A DNA stretch of 9,197 nt from Gammaproteobacteria bacterium (GCA_012735335.1 JAAYHO010000398.1:1-9197); one strand, 5' to 3'; numbered from the stretch's first letter, positions 1 to 6,901 are shown. Notes: a model not told the origin generated them from the letters alone. Translations and numbers: made by a program.

Positions 1-885
1 ATCCGCCGGGACCAGCTCACCCAGCGAGGTCCAGGCGCCGATATCGCTCCAGCCGATGTCACAGGGCACCACGGCCGCCGAAGGCGACTTTTCCATCAGC
101 GCGTAATCGATGGAAATGTCCGGCACCTGATCGAACTCGGCGGCGGCCAGGCGTACAACCTGCCCTGCCGAAGCGCTGGTGCCGCTTTTGGCCTGCGCCA
201 TGGCGACCTCGGTCGCCTGCAGTACTTCAGGGGCGAAGAGCTGCATTTCCTGCAGCAGCTTGCCTACCTGAAAACAGAACATGCCGGAGTTCCAGTAGTA
301 GTTGCCGGCATCCAGGTAACCCTGGGCCCGTTCCAGACTGGGCTTTTCCACAAACTGCCGGACCTTGAAGCCCGTCCCCAGCGGCGCGCTGGTGTCGGCT
401 TCTATATAGCCGAAGCCGGTTTCCGGATGTACAGGGTTGATACCGAAGGTGGCATGCAGCCCCTCCCCGGCCAGCGCGGCGGCGCCCTGTACGGCCTGGG
501 CAAAGGCGGCTTCATCGCGGATCAGGTGATCGGCGGCCAGCACCAGCAATACCGCCTCATCGCCGTAGGCCGCACGGGCATAAAGAGCCGCTGCGGTGAC
601 CGCTGCCGCGGTGTTGCGACCGCTGGGCTCGAGGATGTAACTGAGGCGTACCGGCGCACCGTTGCCGTAATGGCTGTACTCGTCTTCAGTCTTGAAGAAC
701 AGCTCCTGATTGGTCACCGTCAGCACCTCGGCAATATTGCCCAGCTGCACAGTGCGGCGGAAGGTCTTTCCGAGCAGGCTTTCGCCATCGGGCAGTTCAA
801 TGAACGGCTTGGGATGGGCCTTGCGCGACACCGGCCAGAGGCGGCTGCCAGCGCCGCCGCACATGATTACGGGTAGAAGGGTCAA
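1..885 (-). CDS. manC: Mannose-1-phosphate guanylyltransferase / mannose-6-phosphate isomerase, N-terminal part (cut by left edge)
   Basis: Makes GDP-mannose from mannose-1-phosphate and GTP in the cytosol; bifunctional family members also isomerise fructose-6-phosphate to mannose-6-phosphate. The 295 visible residues cover the nucleotidyltransferase domain: signature GGAGSRLWPVSR at residues 10-21, EPSGRNTA at 86-93, LAADH at 116-120, FVEKP with the conserved lysine at 178-182, NYYWNSGMF at 195-203 and GWSDIGAW at 278-285. AlgA/WbpW-type enzymes are about 470-480 residues, so the C-terminal cupin isomerase domain should lie beyond the left edge; whether it is there cannot be seen. The start is read as TTG at 885 because a GGAG sits 6 nt upstream. 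The next ATG (864) would remove the first strand that leads into the nucleotide-binding loop. It lies 60 bp downstream of msbA on the same strand and may be co-transcribed with it. GDP-mannose feeds A-band/common-antigen rhamnan, alginate or mannose-containing polysaccharides; which one applies here is unknown. Confidence 0.93.
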   Translation of the reverse strand, partial: MTLLPVIMCGGAGSRLWPVSRKAHPKPFIELPDGESLLGKTFRRTVQLGNIAEVLTVTNQELFFKTEDEYSHYGNGAPVRLSYILEPSGRNTAAAVTAAALYARAAYGDEAVLLVLAADHLIRDEAAFAQAVQGAAALAGEGLHATFGINPVHPETGFGYIEADTSAPLGTGFKVRQFVEKPSLERAQGYLDAGNYYWNSGMFCFQVGKLLQEMQLFAPEVLQATEVAMAQAKSGTSASAGQVVRLAAAEFDQVPDISIDYALMEKSPSAAVVPCDIGWSDIGAWTSLGELVPAD

Positions 886-891
886 GGGGTA

Positions 892-895
892 CTCC
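892..895 (-). promoter_or_regulatory. Ribosome binding site deciding the TTG start of manC
   Basis: A GGAG on the minus strand stands 6 nt before the TTG at 883-885. No ATG or GTG with comparable spacing is available upstream of the conserved N-terminal strand, so this site supports the non-ATG start. Confidence 0.6.
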
Positions 896-945
896 AGGGT
901 ATGTTTCAGCTGCCCGAAAATTGTGGAAGCATAGCAGGTTGAAAG

Positions 946-2745
946 TTAAGGCTCCATCAACCCCTTGCCGGGCGCTGTTTCCTCGAACTGCATGCTGTGC
1001 AGCCGGGCATAGTAACCATCAAGTGCCAGCAGCTCCGCGTGGCTGCCACGCTCCACGATCCGGCCCTGGTCCATGACCATGATGATATCGGCCTTTTCAA
1101 TGGTGGACAGACGGTGCGCAATCACCAGCGCAGTACGGCCTTCCATCACCGTGTCCAGCGCGGCCTGGATATGTCGTTCGGACTCGGTATCCAGAGCTGA
1201 GGTGGCTTCATCCAGGATCAGGATCGGCGCGTCGCGCAACAGCGCCCGGGCAATCGCCAGACGCTGACGCTGACCACCGGATAACAGCACGCCATTTTCG
1301 CCCACCAGGGTATCGAACCCTTCTGGCAGCTGCTCGATGAACTCCCGGGCGTAAGCCGCCTCGGCGGCGGCGATAACATGCTCTCTTGGCGCACCGGCCA
1401 GATCGCCATAGGCAATATTATTGGCCACGGTGTCGTTGAACAGCGTCACATGCTGGGTGACCAGCGCAATATGGCGCCGCAGATTACGCAGGCGATACCG
1501 CTCGATCGCCACCCCATCCACCAGAATCTGCCCCTGATCATGGGTGTAGAAACGGGGGATCAGATTGGCCAGGGTGGACTTGCCACTTCCCGAGCGACCA
1601 ACCAGAGCCACCATCTGACCGGGCTCGACGGTGAAACTGATATCCTGCAGCACCGGCTTGTCGGAACCGGGATAGCGGAACGTCAGGTTGTTCACTTCAA
1701 TCCAACCGCTCACCCGATCCCGCTCGATGGTACCGGTATCCTGCTCCGGCTCCTCATCCAGCTGCTCGAAGATGCTCTCGGCGGCGGCAATACCCTTCTG
1801 GATATTGGCGCTGACTTCGGAGAGTTGCCGGATGGGTTTGGGCAGCAGGCCGGCAGCGGTGATATAGGCCACCAGGTCACCCACTGTTGCCTCGCCACGC
1901 ATGAACAGGACCAGGAACATGACAGCGGCCATGGCGCTGAATGTGGCCAATTGCAGCATGGGGGTGAACACAGCACCGGTACGCACCATTTTCAGGCCCC
2001 GCAGCCGGTTGTTCTCACTGGCGTTGTGGAACCGGTTGCTCTCGTAGGTCTCACCACCGAAGCTGCGCACCACTCTATAGTTGGTGATGGTTTCCGAAGT
2101 CACATGGGTAACGTCACCCATCGCCGTCTGAATCTTCTTGCTCTGCTTGCGGAACTTCTTGCTGGCACTGTTGACCATCAGACCGATCAGCGGTAACAAC
2201 GCAATCAATACCAACGTCAGCTTCCAGTTCATCCACAGCAGGTAGCCAAACAGGAAGATGACCGTCATGCCCTCACGGAACACCACCTTGATCGCATCGG
2301 TAGCCGCCGAGGTGACCATGGTCACGTTGAAGGTCACCCGCGACACCAGATGCCCCGAATTGTTGTTATCGAAGTAGCGGTTCGGCAGGGTCAACAGGTT
2401 ATCGAACAGGGCGGTACGCAGATCATGCACCACCCCCAGAGACACCCGGGCGAGATAGTAATTACCCAGAAAGGAGCCAACCCCCTGATACAAGGCCACC
2501 AGAATGATGAACAGTGGAAAGCCCCAGATCAGCGGCACACCCAGAAACTGCGCCCCGCTCCCCTCGGTCAGCCCATCAACGAAATACTTCAGCATGGCAG
2601 CCATGGCCGGCTGGCTGGAGGCGAAGATCATGAAGCCGAAGATGCTGATGGCAAAGGGCAGCCAGTAGGGCTTGACGTACCCAAGCAGACGCAGATAGAT
2701 GCGCGCACTGGAGCGGACAAAACTTTCTTTCTGTGGATCCGACAT
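946..2745 (-). CDS. msbA: Lipid A export ATP-binding/permease protein MsbA
   Basis: Inner-membrane ABC exporter that flips lipid A-core from the cytosolic to the periplasmic leaflet; it works as a homodimer. The 599-residue chain has six hydrophobic segments (roughly residues 28-49, 70-92, 156-174, 176-191, 267-282 and 288-301), then a nucleotide-binding domain from about residue 347. That domain has Walker A GRSGSGKST at 383-391, the Q-loop glutamine at 431, signature LSGGQRQR at 488-495, Walker B ILILDEA at 508-514 and the H-loop histidine at 544. Everything needed for ATP hydrolysis is present, and the length fits Pseudomonas MsbA. The reading frame can be extended to a GTG at 2772, just after an in-frame stop. 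The ATG at 2745 is preferred: it gives the N-terminus MSDPQKES, has a weak GAAG 5-6 nt upstream, and the extra nine residues are not family-like. It is divergent from the gene at 2935; a msbA gene next to a kinase-like gene on the other strand matches the order I recall from P. aeruginosa PAO1. A generic multidrug ABC exporter is the alternative, made unlikely by the locus. Confidence 0.95.
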   Translation of the reverse strand: MSDPQKESFVRSSARIYLRLLGYVKPYWLPFAISIFGFMIFASSQPAMAAMLKYFVDGLTEGSGAQFLGVPLIWGFPLFIILVALYQGVGSFLGNYYLARVSLGVVHDLRTALFDNLLTLPNRYFDNNNSGHLVSRVTFNVTMVTSAATDAIKVVFREGMTVIFLFGYLLWMNWKLTLVLIALLPLIGLMVNSASKKFRKQSKKIQTAMGDVTHVTSETITNYRVVRSFGGETYESNRFHNASENNRLRGLKMVRTGAVFTPMLQLATFSAMAAVMFLVLFMRGEATVGDLVAYITAAGLLPKPIRQLSEVSANIQKGIAAAESIFEQLDEEPEQDTGTIERDRVSGWIEVNNLTFRYPGSDKPVLQDISFTVEPGQMVALVGRSGSGKSTLANLIPRFYTHDQGQILVDGVAIERYRLRNLRRHIALVTQHVTLFNDTVANNIAYGDLAGAPREHVIAAAEAAYAREFIEQLPEGFDTLVGENGVLLSGGQRQRLAIARALLRDAPILILDEATSALDTESERHIQAALDTVMEGRTALVIAHRLSTIEKADIIMVMDQGRIVERGSHAELLALDGYYARLHSMQFEETAPGKGLMEP

Positions 2746-2934
2746 AAGCACTTCGCGACAGTGAATCAGCACCGGAGTTTATCACAGGCCATGCTCAACA
2801 CCGACGTGAAAACCCGGTTGCTCCTGACAGCATCAGCATCACATCAGGCAGGTATTTGCCAGAGCGACAGGTTTCGTTCAGGAAGTCCTCGCGCCGGCTA
2901 GGCTAAACTACAGTTTTATTTCAGGAAAGCAGCA
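2746..2934. promoter_or_regulatory. Divergent intergenic region with candidate promoters for msbA and the kinase-like gene
   Basis: These 189 bases separate two genes transcribed away from each other, so they must hold both promoters. On the minus strand a GATAAA with an upstream TG (2778-2783, 4 of 6 matches to the sigma-70 -10 box) lies about 33 nt before the msbA ATG; no good -35 box is seen with it. On the plus strand TAGGCT (2899-2904) and TAAACT (2904-2909) are possible -10 boxes, again without a convincing -35. AGGAA at 2923-2927 is a good ribosome binding site, 7 nt before the ATG at 2935. No operator-like palindrome or credible small gene was seen here. Confidence 0.4.
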
Positions 2935-3531
2935 ATGCAGCAGCTCAGCGGGGAACAATACGCAGCATGGCGGGAGAACGCCGACGTATTGGAACAGGAT
3001 GATCACGGCGAGAAGGTACTGCGCCTGGCCGACGGCACCTTCCTCAAGCTGTTTCGGCGCAAGAGCTGGCTGTCCAAGACAGCTTTCTACCCACCGGCCA
3101 GACGCTTTGCCGATAATGCTGCGCAGCTGCAGAAGCTCGGCATACCCTGCCCGAAGGTGATCCAGCTTTATCGTCTGCATGATCCATACCGCTCCGTAGT
3201 GCACTATGAACCTCTGGCCGGTGAAACTCTACGCCACCTGCTACGGGACGATGCCGGCCTCGACCAACTGGAGCTCTTTGCCCGACTGGCAGAGTTCATT
3301 ACCCACCTGCATGAGCTCGGCGTGTACTTTCGCTCGCTGCATATGGGCAACATCATCCTGACGCCGGACAACGAGCTGGGGCTGATCGATATCTCGGATA
3401 TGCGTTGCCTGGGCAGGCCGCTGTCCCGGCGGATGCGCGACAGGAATTACCAGCACCTGCTGAGGTATGAAAGCGACTGGGGGATGGTGAATCCGAACGT
3501 AAGCAGCCTGTTCAGATTCAACAACCGATAG
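2935..3531 (+). CDS. Small kinase-fold protein of the LPS locus with a degenerate catalytic loop
   Basis: A 198-residue cytosolic protein resembling the lipopolysaccharide kinase/InaA-like group, and in position and size the PAO1 PA4998 type that is sometimes annotated as toluene tolerance protein. What can be seen: an N-lobe with a candidate ATP-anchoring lysine at 38 (FLKLF), a hinge-like stretch VVHYEPLAGETL at 88-99, a catalytic-loop equivalent at 132-139 reading FRSLHMGN, and a DFG-equivalent aspartate at 152 (IDIS). Against the kinase pattern HRDxxxxN, the loop keeps the arginine and asparagine, but the histidine is phenylalanine and the catalytic aspartate is serine 134. It may therefore be a pseudokinase or use an unusual mechanism. 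The ATG has a good ribosome binding site (AGGAA, 7 nt upstream). It is the only plus-strand gene here, divergent from msbA and convergent with the gene ending at 3548 (16 bp apart, no terminator hairpin seen). Its substrate is unknown; a link to LPS core is inferred from position. Confidence 0.85.
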   Translation: MQQLSGEQYAAWRENADVLEQDDHGEKVLRLADGTFLKLFRRKSWLSKTAFYPPARRFADNAAQLQKLGIPCPKVIQLYRLHDPYRSVVHYEPLAGETLRHLLRDDAGLDQLELFARLAEFITHLHELGVYFRSLHMGNIILTPDNELGLIDISDMRCLGRPLSRRMRDRNYQHLLRYESDWGMVNPNVSSLFRFNNR

Positions 3532-3547
3532 GCATCAAGACAACAGG

Positions 3548-5011
3548 TCAGCGATGGCTTCGCGCAAAAATGGTAACTACTTCCCCGCCACTGTTCTCGA
3601 ACGATATCAGCGCATGCAGCCGCTCTCTGGTCAGGAAATCTGCCAGTCGGGGATCCGCTGCCGCGAACTCCAGGACAAAATAGTCAAATCCCGATGCAGC
3701 TGATCCAATGACCTGATCCACCGGGAGAACCGGCTCGATTCGCCGCCCCGCATAGTAGTACATTCTCCGCTCCTGAAAGTAGACGGCGGCACTCGGAGGA
3801 ACGTGCTCTGCCACCCACTGGGCACCGTCCTTGTAGTGCGTCTTCGTCGGGCTCAGGGAAACGACATTGGCCAGCATGACCAGCACACTCACAACAGCCA
3901 ACACCTTGCTGGATCTGGGGTAACGGTGGGCAAACGTCATTGCCAGAAACGCCACGAATGGCACAGCCAACCAACCCAGCATGCTGATATAACGACCACT
4001 GACAAACTGAGTCTGGAGGAAGAACAACACAAGAACGATGAAATAGAAGAAACAAGCCCAGCCAAAGGGCTGAAAACGACCGATGATCTGCCCGAGACCC
4101 TGTCGATAGAAGATCAGTACGGCGAAGGGTCCCAGCCCCTGCCAGAACTTGAACAGCAGGGTAGCGATAACGCCGAAAAGGACGATCTTGCCAGCATCCT
4201 CGCGGGAGTGCCTGCTGATCATGCTGTCGGCAAATTGTGCAGACATTTGCTGAAGTGATTCAAACAACTCGCCAGGATTGAGAAGCATCAGGAAGTTGCT
4301 GACCCGGGGCAAGTCCGCAGCTTCGGCGAAAAGCATATACAGCAGCAGCGCCAGAACACTGCCTGCCAGCGGAAAGAACAGCAGCTCCGCAGCCCGCCGC
4401 AGATCATCCAGGCATCGGATGGAAAGCAACTGCCAGGTACACACAGCCACCGCCAGAAACAGCGCTTCAAGCCGGAACAGCATGGCGGCCATGATCGCAG
4501 CATACACAGCGGCCACCCTGAGCCAGCCTCTGCGCTCAGCCCAGGACGCACAGAGCGTGAGTGCCAGAACAGCAAAAAACCAGTAGCCGTACTCGCGAAG
4601 TATTTCCCCACGATAGTCGTTGAAGGCAGGCACGCTGAGCACGACCAGACAGGCCCACCACCCCAGTTCCGGCACCCTGCCCGCAAGGAACCTCACCATC
4701 AGGGCACAGGCGCCCGCCATCAGCAGTGCACAAACCCCATAGGCAAGCAGTTCAAGGGGGATATGCGTCACCCCATGCAATACGGCCAGCAGAATGGAGA
4801 ACCATGGCCAGTCGAATTGCCGGTAAGTGGCCTGCCACCCCTCTTCAGTAAAAATCTGCGCAATGTCCAGATAGAGTGCCGCATCACTGCCTACCGTACC
4901 GGCATTCAGCGTTGCAATCAGGGAAAGCAGCAGACTGAGCAGGAAGGTAACGCCTGCCGGACTCCTGCTCAGCCGTGTTACCAGCCTGCTCCTCAAGGTA
5001 TGTATTTCCAT
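3548..5011 (-). CDS. GT-C type membrane glycosyltransferase (GT39/ArnT-like), probable outer-core or surface-glycan sugar transferase
   Basis: A 487-residue inner-membrane protein with about 10-12 hydrophobic segments (clear ones near residues 21-38, 88-110, 140-155, 178-197, 209-228, 317-333, 342-362 and 368-386). A hydrophilic C-terminal part of about 100 residues follows, probably periplasmic. The first loop carries GSDAALYLDIA at 41-51. An acidic residue at this place is the catalytic-site hallmark of GT-C enzymes, which use polyprenyl-phosphate sugars as donors; D43 is the candidate. A second charged loop (DYRGEILREYGYW, 132-144) and SGRY at 338-341 before a late membrane helix also fit this fold. 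Donor and acceptor are unknown; a sugar added on the periplasmic face of the LPS core after MsbA flipping is the natural guess. The ATG starts 10 bp after the pyruvyl transferase stop with no clear ribosome binding site, suggesting translational coupling. GC is low (about 52% over 3961-4260). No O-antigen-ligase (Wzy_C) loop was recognised, so I do not call it WaaL although it lies where PAO1 has waaL. Confidence 0.75.
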   Translation of the reverse strand: MEIHTLRSRLVTRLSRSPAGVTFLLSLLLSLIATLNAGTVGSDAALYLDIAQIFTEEGWQATYRQFDWPWFSILLAVLHGVTHIPLELLAYGVCALLMAGACALMVRFLAGRVPELGWWACLVVLSVPAFNDYRGEILREYGYWFFAVLALTLCASWAERRGWLRVAAVYAAIMAAMLFRLEALFLAVAVCTWQLLSIRCLDDLRRAAELLFFPLAGSVLALLLYMLFAEAADLPRVSNFLMLLNPGELFESLQQMSAQFADSMISRHSREDAGKIVLFGVIATLLFKFWQGLGPFAVLIFYRQGLGQIIGRFQPFGWACFFYFIVLVLFFLQTQFVSGRYISMLGWLAVPFVAFLAMTFAHRYPRSSKVLAVVSVLVMLANVVSLSPTKTHYKDGAQWVAEHVPPSAAVYFQERRMYYYAGRRIEPVLPVDQVIGSAASGFDYFVLEFAAADPRLADFLTRERLHALISFENSGGEVVTIFARSHR

Positions 5012-5021
5012 CAGCTATACA

Positions 5022-5777
5022 TCAGATATCGGGAAACGAGGCAAGCAGCCCCTGCTTGACAGTGTCCAGTTCGGGCCTGGAGTAGCCATCCACCAACTCC
5101 TCGAAACGGGCACGGCCCAGGTCAGGTACAGGCAGCGGCACTGTATTGATTCCGCGATAATAATCAATGAATTTGTAGTCACCACCCCGCAGATTCCCCG
5201 ACAGGACCAAACGCACATTCGGAACACCCAGTGCGTCTGCTGCAATCAGACCATGCATGGCTGATGACAACACCAGATGAGAGGCGGCAATACCCGACAG
5301 AACCTCTATTGGATCAGAAAAAACATCTATCAGATGCGCATCAGGGTATAACTCCAGCAGCCTTCTCAGCTCGGCAGAGTCCTTATCCTTGTAATGCGCC
5401 AAAATGGAAATCTGAAACTTCTTGGCTATCACCTTTCCATCCAGCAGCAGAGCAGCCAGCAGCCCGGGGTCACCGTAGACCTTGACGTCCGACTCCAGCC
5501 TGGCGGCAGAAAGCGGCCCGCGTACGGCGTGGATATAATGCCGGGAGCCGGTTGATTTTCCCTCTTCGATAAATCCTGTGCCCCATATGTGGATACGACG
5601 ATTCCACCAGTGATTTCTGATCCGCTGCAGGAGACTGCCTATGGCAACCAGATCGCAGTCGGTGGGTGCCGCATGGACGACTTTACAGCCCGAAACACAT
5701 TCCACAATCAACGGAGACAGGCAGTCCCCGAAGTTGGGTTTGGAGCTGGCCCAGTGCAGCTTTATGGCTTTCTTCAC
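5022..5777 (-). CDS. Polysaccharide pyruvyl transferase family protein
   Basis: Members of this family (GumL, ExoV and relatives) transfer the enolpyruvyl group of phosphoenolpyruvate to a sugar, forming a pyruvyl ketal that adds a negative charge; the enzyme acts in the cytosol. Visible family features in the 251 residues: NFGDCLSP at 15-22, IGSLLQ at 46-51, WGTGF at 65-69, RGPLSA at 86-91, GDPGLL at 102-107 and the HGLI block SSAMHGLIAADALGVP at 171-186 with H175. There is no signal peptide or membrane segment. It is somewhat shorter than many family members (often around 300 or more), but both termini look complete. It starts with GTG at 5777, overlapping the upstream gene's TGA by 4 bp (GTGA); a GGAG at 5786-5789 lies 8 nt upstream, so coupled translation is likely. 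The GT-C gene follows after 10 bp. The acceptor is probably a hexose or hexosamine of the outer core placed by a neighbouring transferase; this is inferred only from context. Confidence 0.85.
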   Translation of the reverse strand: MKKAIKLHWASSKPNFGDCLSPLIVECVSGCKVVHAAPTDCDLVAIGSLLQRIRNHWWNRRIHIWGTGFIEEGKSTGSRHYIHAVRGPLSAARLESDVKVYGDPGLLAALLLDGKVIAKKFQISILAHYKDKDSAELRRLLELYPDAHLIDVFSDPIEVLSGIAASHLVLSSAMHGLIAADALGVPNVRLVLSGNLRGGDYKFIDYYRGINTVPLPVPDLGRARFEELVDGYSRPELDTVKQGLLASFPDI

Positions 5778-6892
5778 TCGCCCCTCTCCCCATCTCGCCC
5801 TTCAATTGCATGCTCAAGATGCTCTACTACCACCTCTGGCAAGCGATACAGCTCCGGGTTCTCGGCGTACTCCAGACCACACTGCTGCCATGTACCCGGC
5901 ACACTGTCCAGCATGCTCCGTAGTGTTCTATCCAGCTGCTCCTGCTTGAAGGGCGACGCCAGCACGACTCCGGAACCAGCCTCCTGAATGAACCCTGAAT
6001 ATCCGCAGGTATCGGTAACCAGCACCGGCAACCCGGCCACCGTTGCCTCCAATAACACCATACCAGCCGACTCCCGATAGGCCGGATGCAGCAGTAGATC
6101 GGCAGCCTGCATCAGTGCCGGTACGTCATCTCTGGCACCCAATAAATGAATGCGCTGGATCAACTCAGCAGGTAACCCTTCCATATAGGCTTTCGCATCA
6201 TCATTTCCGGCGATCATCAGGTGGACATGGCTGTCCTGTACGGCGAAAGCCTTGAGGGCTCTGTCCAGTCCCTTGATGCGAAACCCGGAGCCAAGAAACA
6301 ACAGCAGCTTGTTCTGCTCATCAAGACCGAGCTGGTGCCTAATGCCTTGCCGCAAGGTGGCATGATCCGGCGGTCGCCTCCGGTCAGTTTCTATTCCCGG
6401 AGGCAAAACCCTGTAGCGCTCAGGGGACAAACTGTAGTGCTGCTGGTATTGCTGCAGCTGGTCATCATTCAGAAACAGGATCAGCGGGCCATCCTGAGCA
6501 GCAATATTGCGCTCAAGACGCAGGTAGGTCGCGTATCGAGGGAGCAACGCCAGAATCCGCCGCCCCCCCCGCAGACGTGCAGCGAAACAGCTGTCAGCTG
6601 CGAAATACACATGCAGACCGGCCAACCGATTGAAACCGAGAATACAGTCGAACTCTGCTGTTTCCCGAATATCGGCAATCGCTCTGGAGAAGCGCCGAAT
6701 CCGCGCATGATTACTCAGGGACGGCATGGCCAGCCGGCGTATTTCCACTCCCTCCAGCGCCGGTCCCTGCCAATCCTCCACCAGCGCAACCACCTCGTGG
6801 CCGCGCTCGATAGCTTTGCGTGCAATGCGTGCAAAGTCTCTCTGCAACCCCCCATAGGGGAAATAGAAATTCAGCACCATTGCGATTTTCAT
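5774..6892 (-). CDS. WaaG-family LPS core glycosyltransferase (GT4, GT-B fold)
   Basis: A 372-residue cytosolic glycosyltransferase that closely recalls E. coli WaaG, which adds the first outer-core glucose from UDP-glucose to heptose II. Matching stretches: the N-terminal FPYGGLQRDF at 11-20, GFNRLAGLHVYFAADSCFA at 86-104, VLPPGI at 162-167, a nucleotide-binding GSGFRIKGLDR at 201-211, LLLHPAY at 266-272 and the retaining-GT EX7E motif with E274 and E282. The ATG at 6892 has GAGGA about 6 nt upstream, overlapping the end of the carbamoyltransferase, with a 9-bp intergenic gap. Length and ends are normal. In PAO1 the true waaG lies upstream of the kinase genes and a different GT4 gene, wapH, occupies this position. 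This could therefore be a wapH counterpart or a second WaaG-like enzyme, and no symbol is given. A run of eight G lies within codons for residues 108-110. It is translationally coupled to the pyruvyl transferase by a 4-bp overlap. Confidence 0.9.
   Translation of the reverse strand: MKIAMVLNFYFPYGGLQRDFARIARKAIERGHEVVALVEDWQGPALEGVEIRRLAMPSLSNHARIRRFSRAIADIRETAEFDCILGFNRLAGLHVYFAADSCFAARLRGGRRILALLPRYATYLRLERNIAAQDGPLILFLNDDQLQQYQQHYSLSPERYRVLPPGIETDRRRPPDHATLRQGIRHQLGLDEQNKLLLFLGSGFRIKGLDRALKAFAVQDSHVHLMIAGNDDAKAYMEGLPAELIQRIHLLGARDDVPALMQAADLLLHPAYRESAGMVLLEATVAGLPVLVTDTCGYSGFIQEAGSGVVLASPFKQEQLDRTLRSMLDSVPGTWQQCGLEYAENPELYRLPEVVVEHLEHAIEGRDGERGE
6563..6570. repeat. Homopolymer of eight C (eight G on the coding strand)
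   Basis: An uninterrupted 8-base tract inside the WaaG-family gene, spanning codons for R108-G109-G110. Slippage by one base would cut the protein to its first third. The tract is seen directly; any role in phase variation is speculation. Confidence 0.9.
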
Positions 6893-6901
6893 GACCTATC
6901 C

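Larger units (their letters stand above)
3548..5777 (-). other. Low-GC two-gene block within the LPS core locus (putative exchanged cassette)
   Basis: Hand counts give about 50% GC over 5161-5460 and 52% over 3961-4260, against about 56% over 6001-6300 (WaaG-family gene) and about 62% over 7561-7860 (carbamoyltransferase). The block lies between conserved core-locus genes and carries functions not found at this place in PAO1 as I remember it. No repeats, transposase or tRNA mark its ends. Exchange by homologous recombination in the flanks is therefore more likely than transposition; this is inference. Confidence 0.45.

Noticed and set aside
427..876. A 149-codon open frame on the plus strand
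   Set aside because: It is antisense to the manC nucleotidyltransferase domain, whose motifs are intact on the minus strand.
920..949. A possible promoter for manC (TTAACT, 18 nt, CACAAT on the minus strand)
   Set aside because: Each box matches the consensus at only 4 of 6 positions and the -35 overlaps the msbA stop. Read-through from msbA explains expression equally well.
1378..2196. A 272-codon open frame on the plus strand
   Set aside because: It is antisense to msbA, rich in His/Gln/Gly with no domain, and shows no ribosome binding site of note.
2350..2901. A 183-codon open frame on the plus strand spanning the msbA 5' part and the intergenic region
   Set aside because: Most of it is antisense to msbA, it would end just before the real gene at 2935, and its product resembles nothing known.
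3532..3547. A bidirectional terminator between the convergent genes
   Set aside because: Only 16 bp separate the stops, and no stem-loop with a T-run was found there or just beyond. The GCGA/TCGC pairing at about 3551-3563 is too short.
3548..5011. Calling the membrane protein WaaL (O-antigen ligase) from its position
   Set aside because: The acidic first loop and the soluble C-terminal tail fit the GT-C fold, and no Wzy_C-type large periplasmic loop was recognised. Position alone is not enough.
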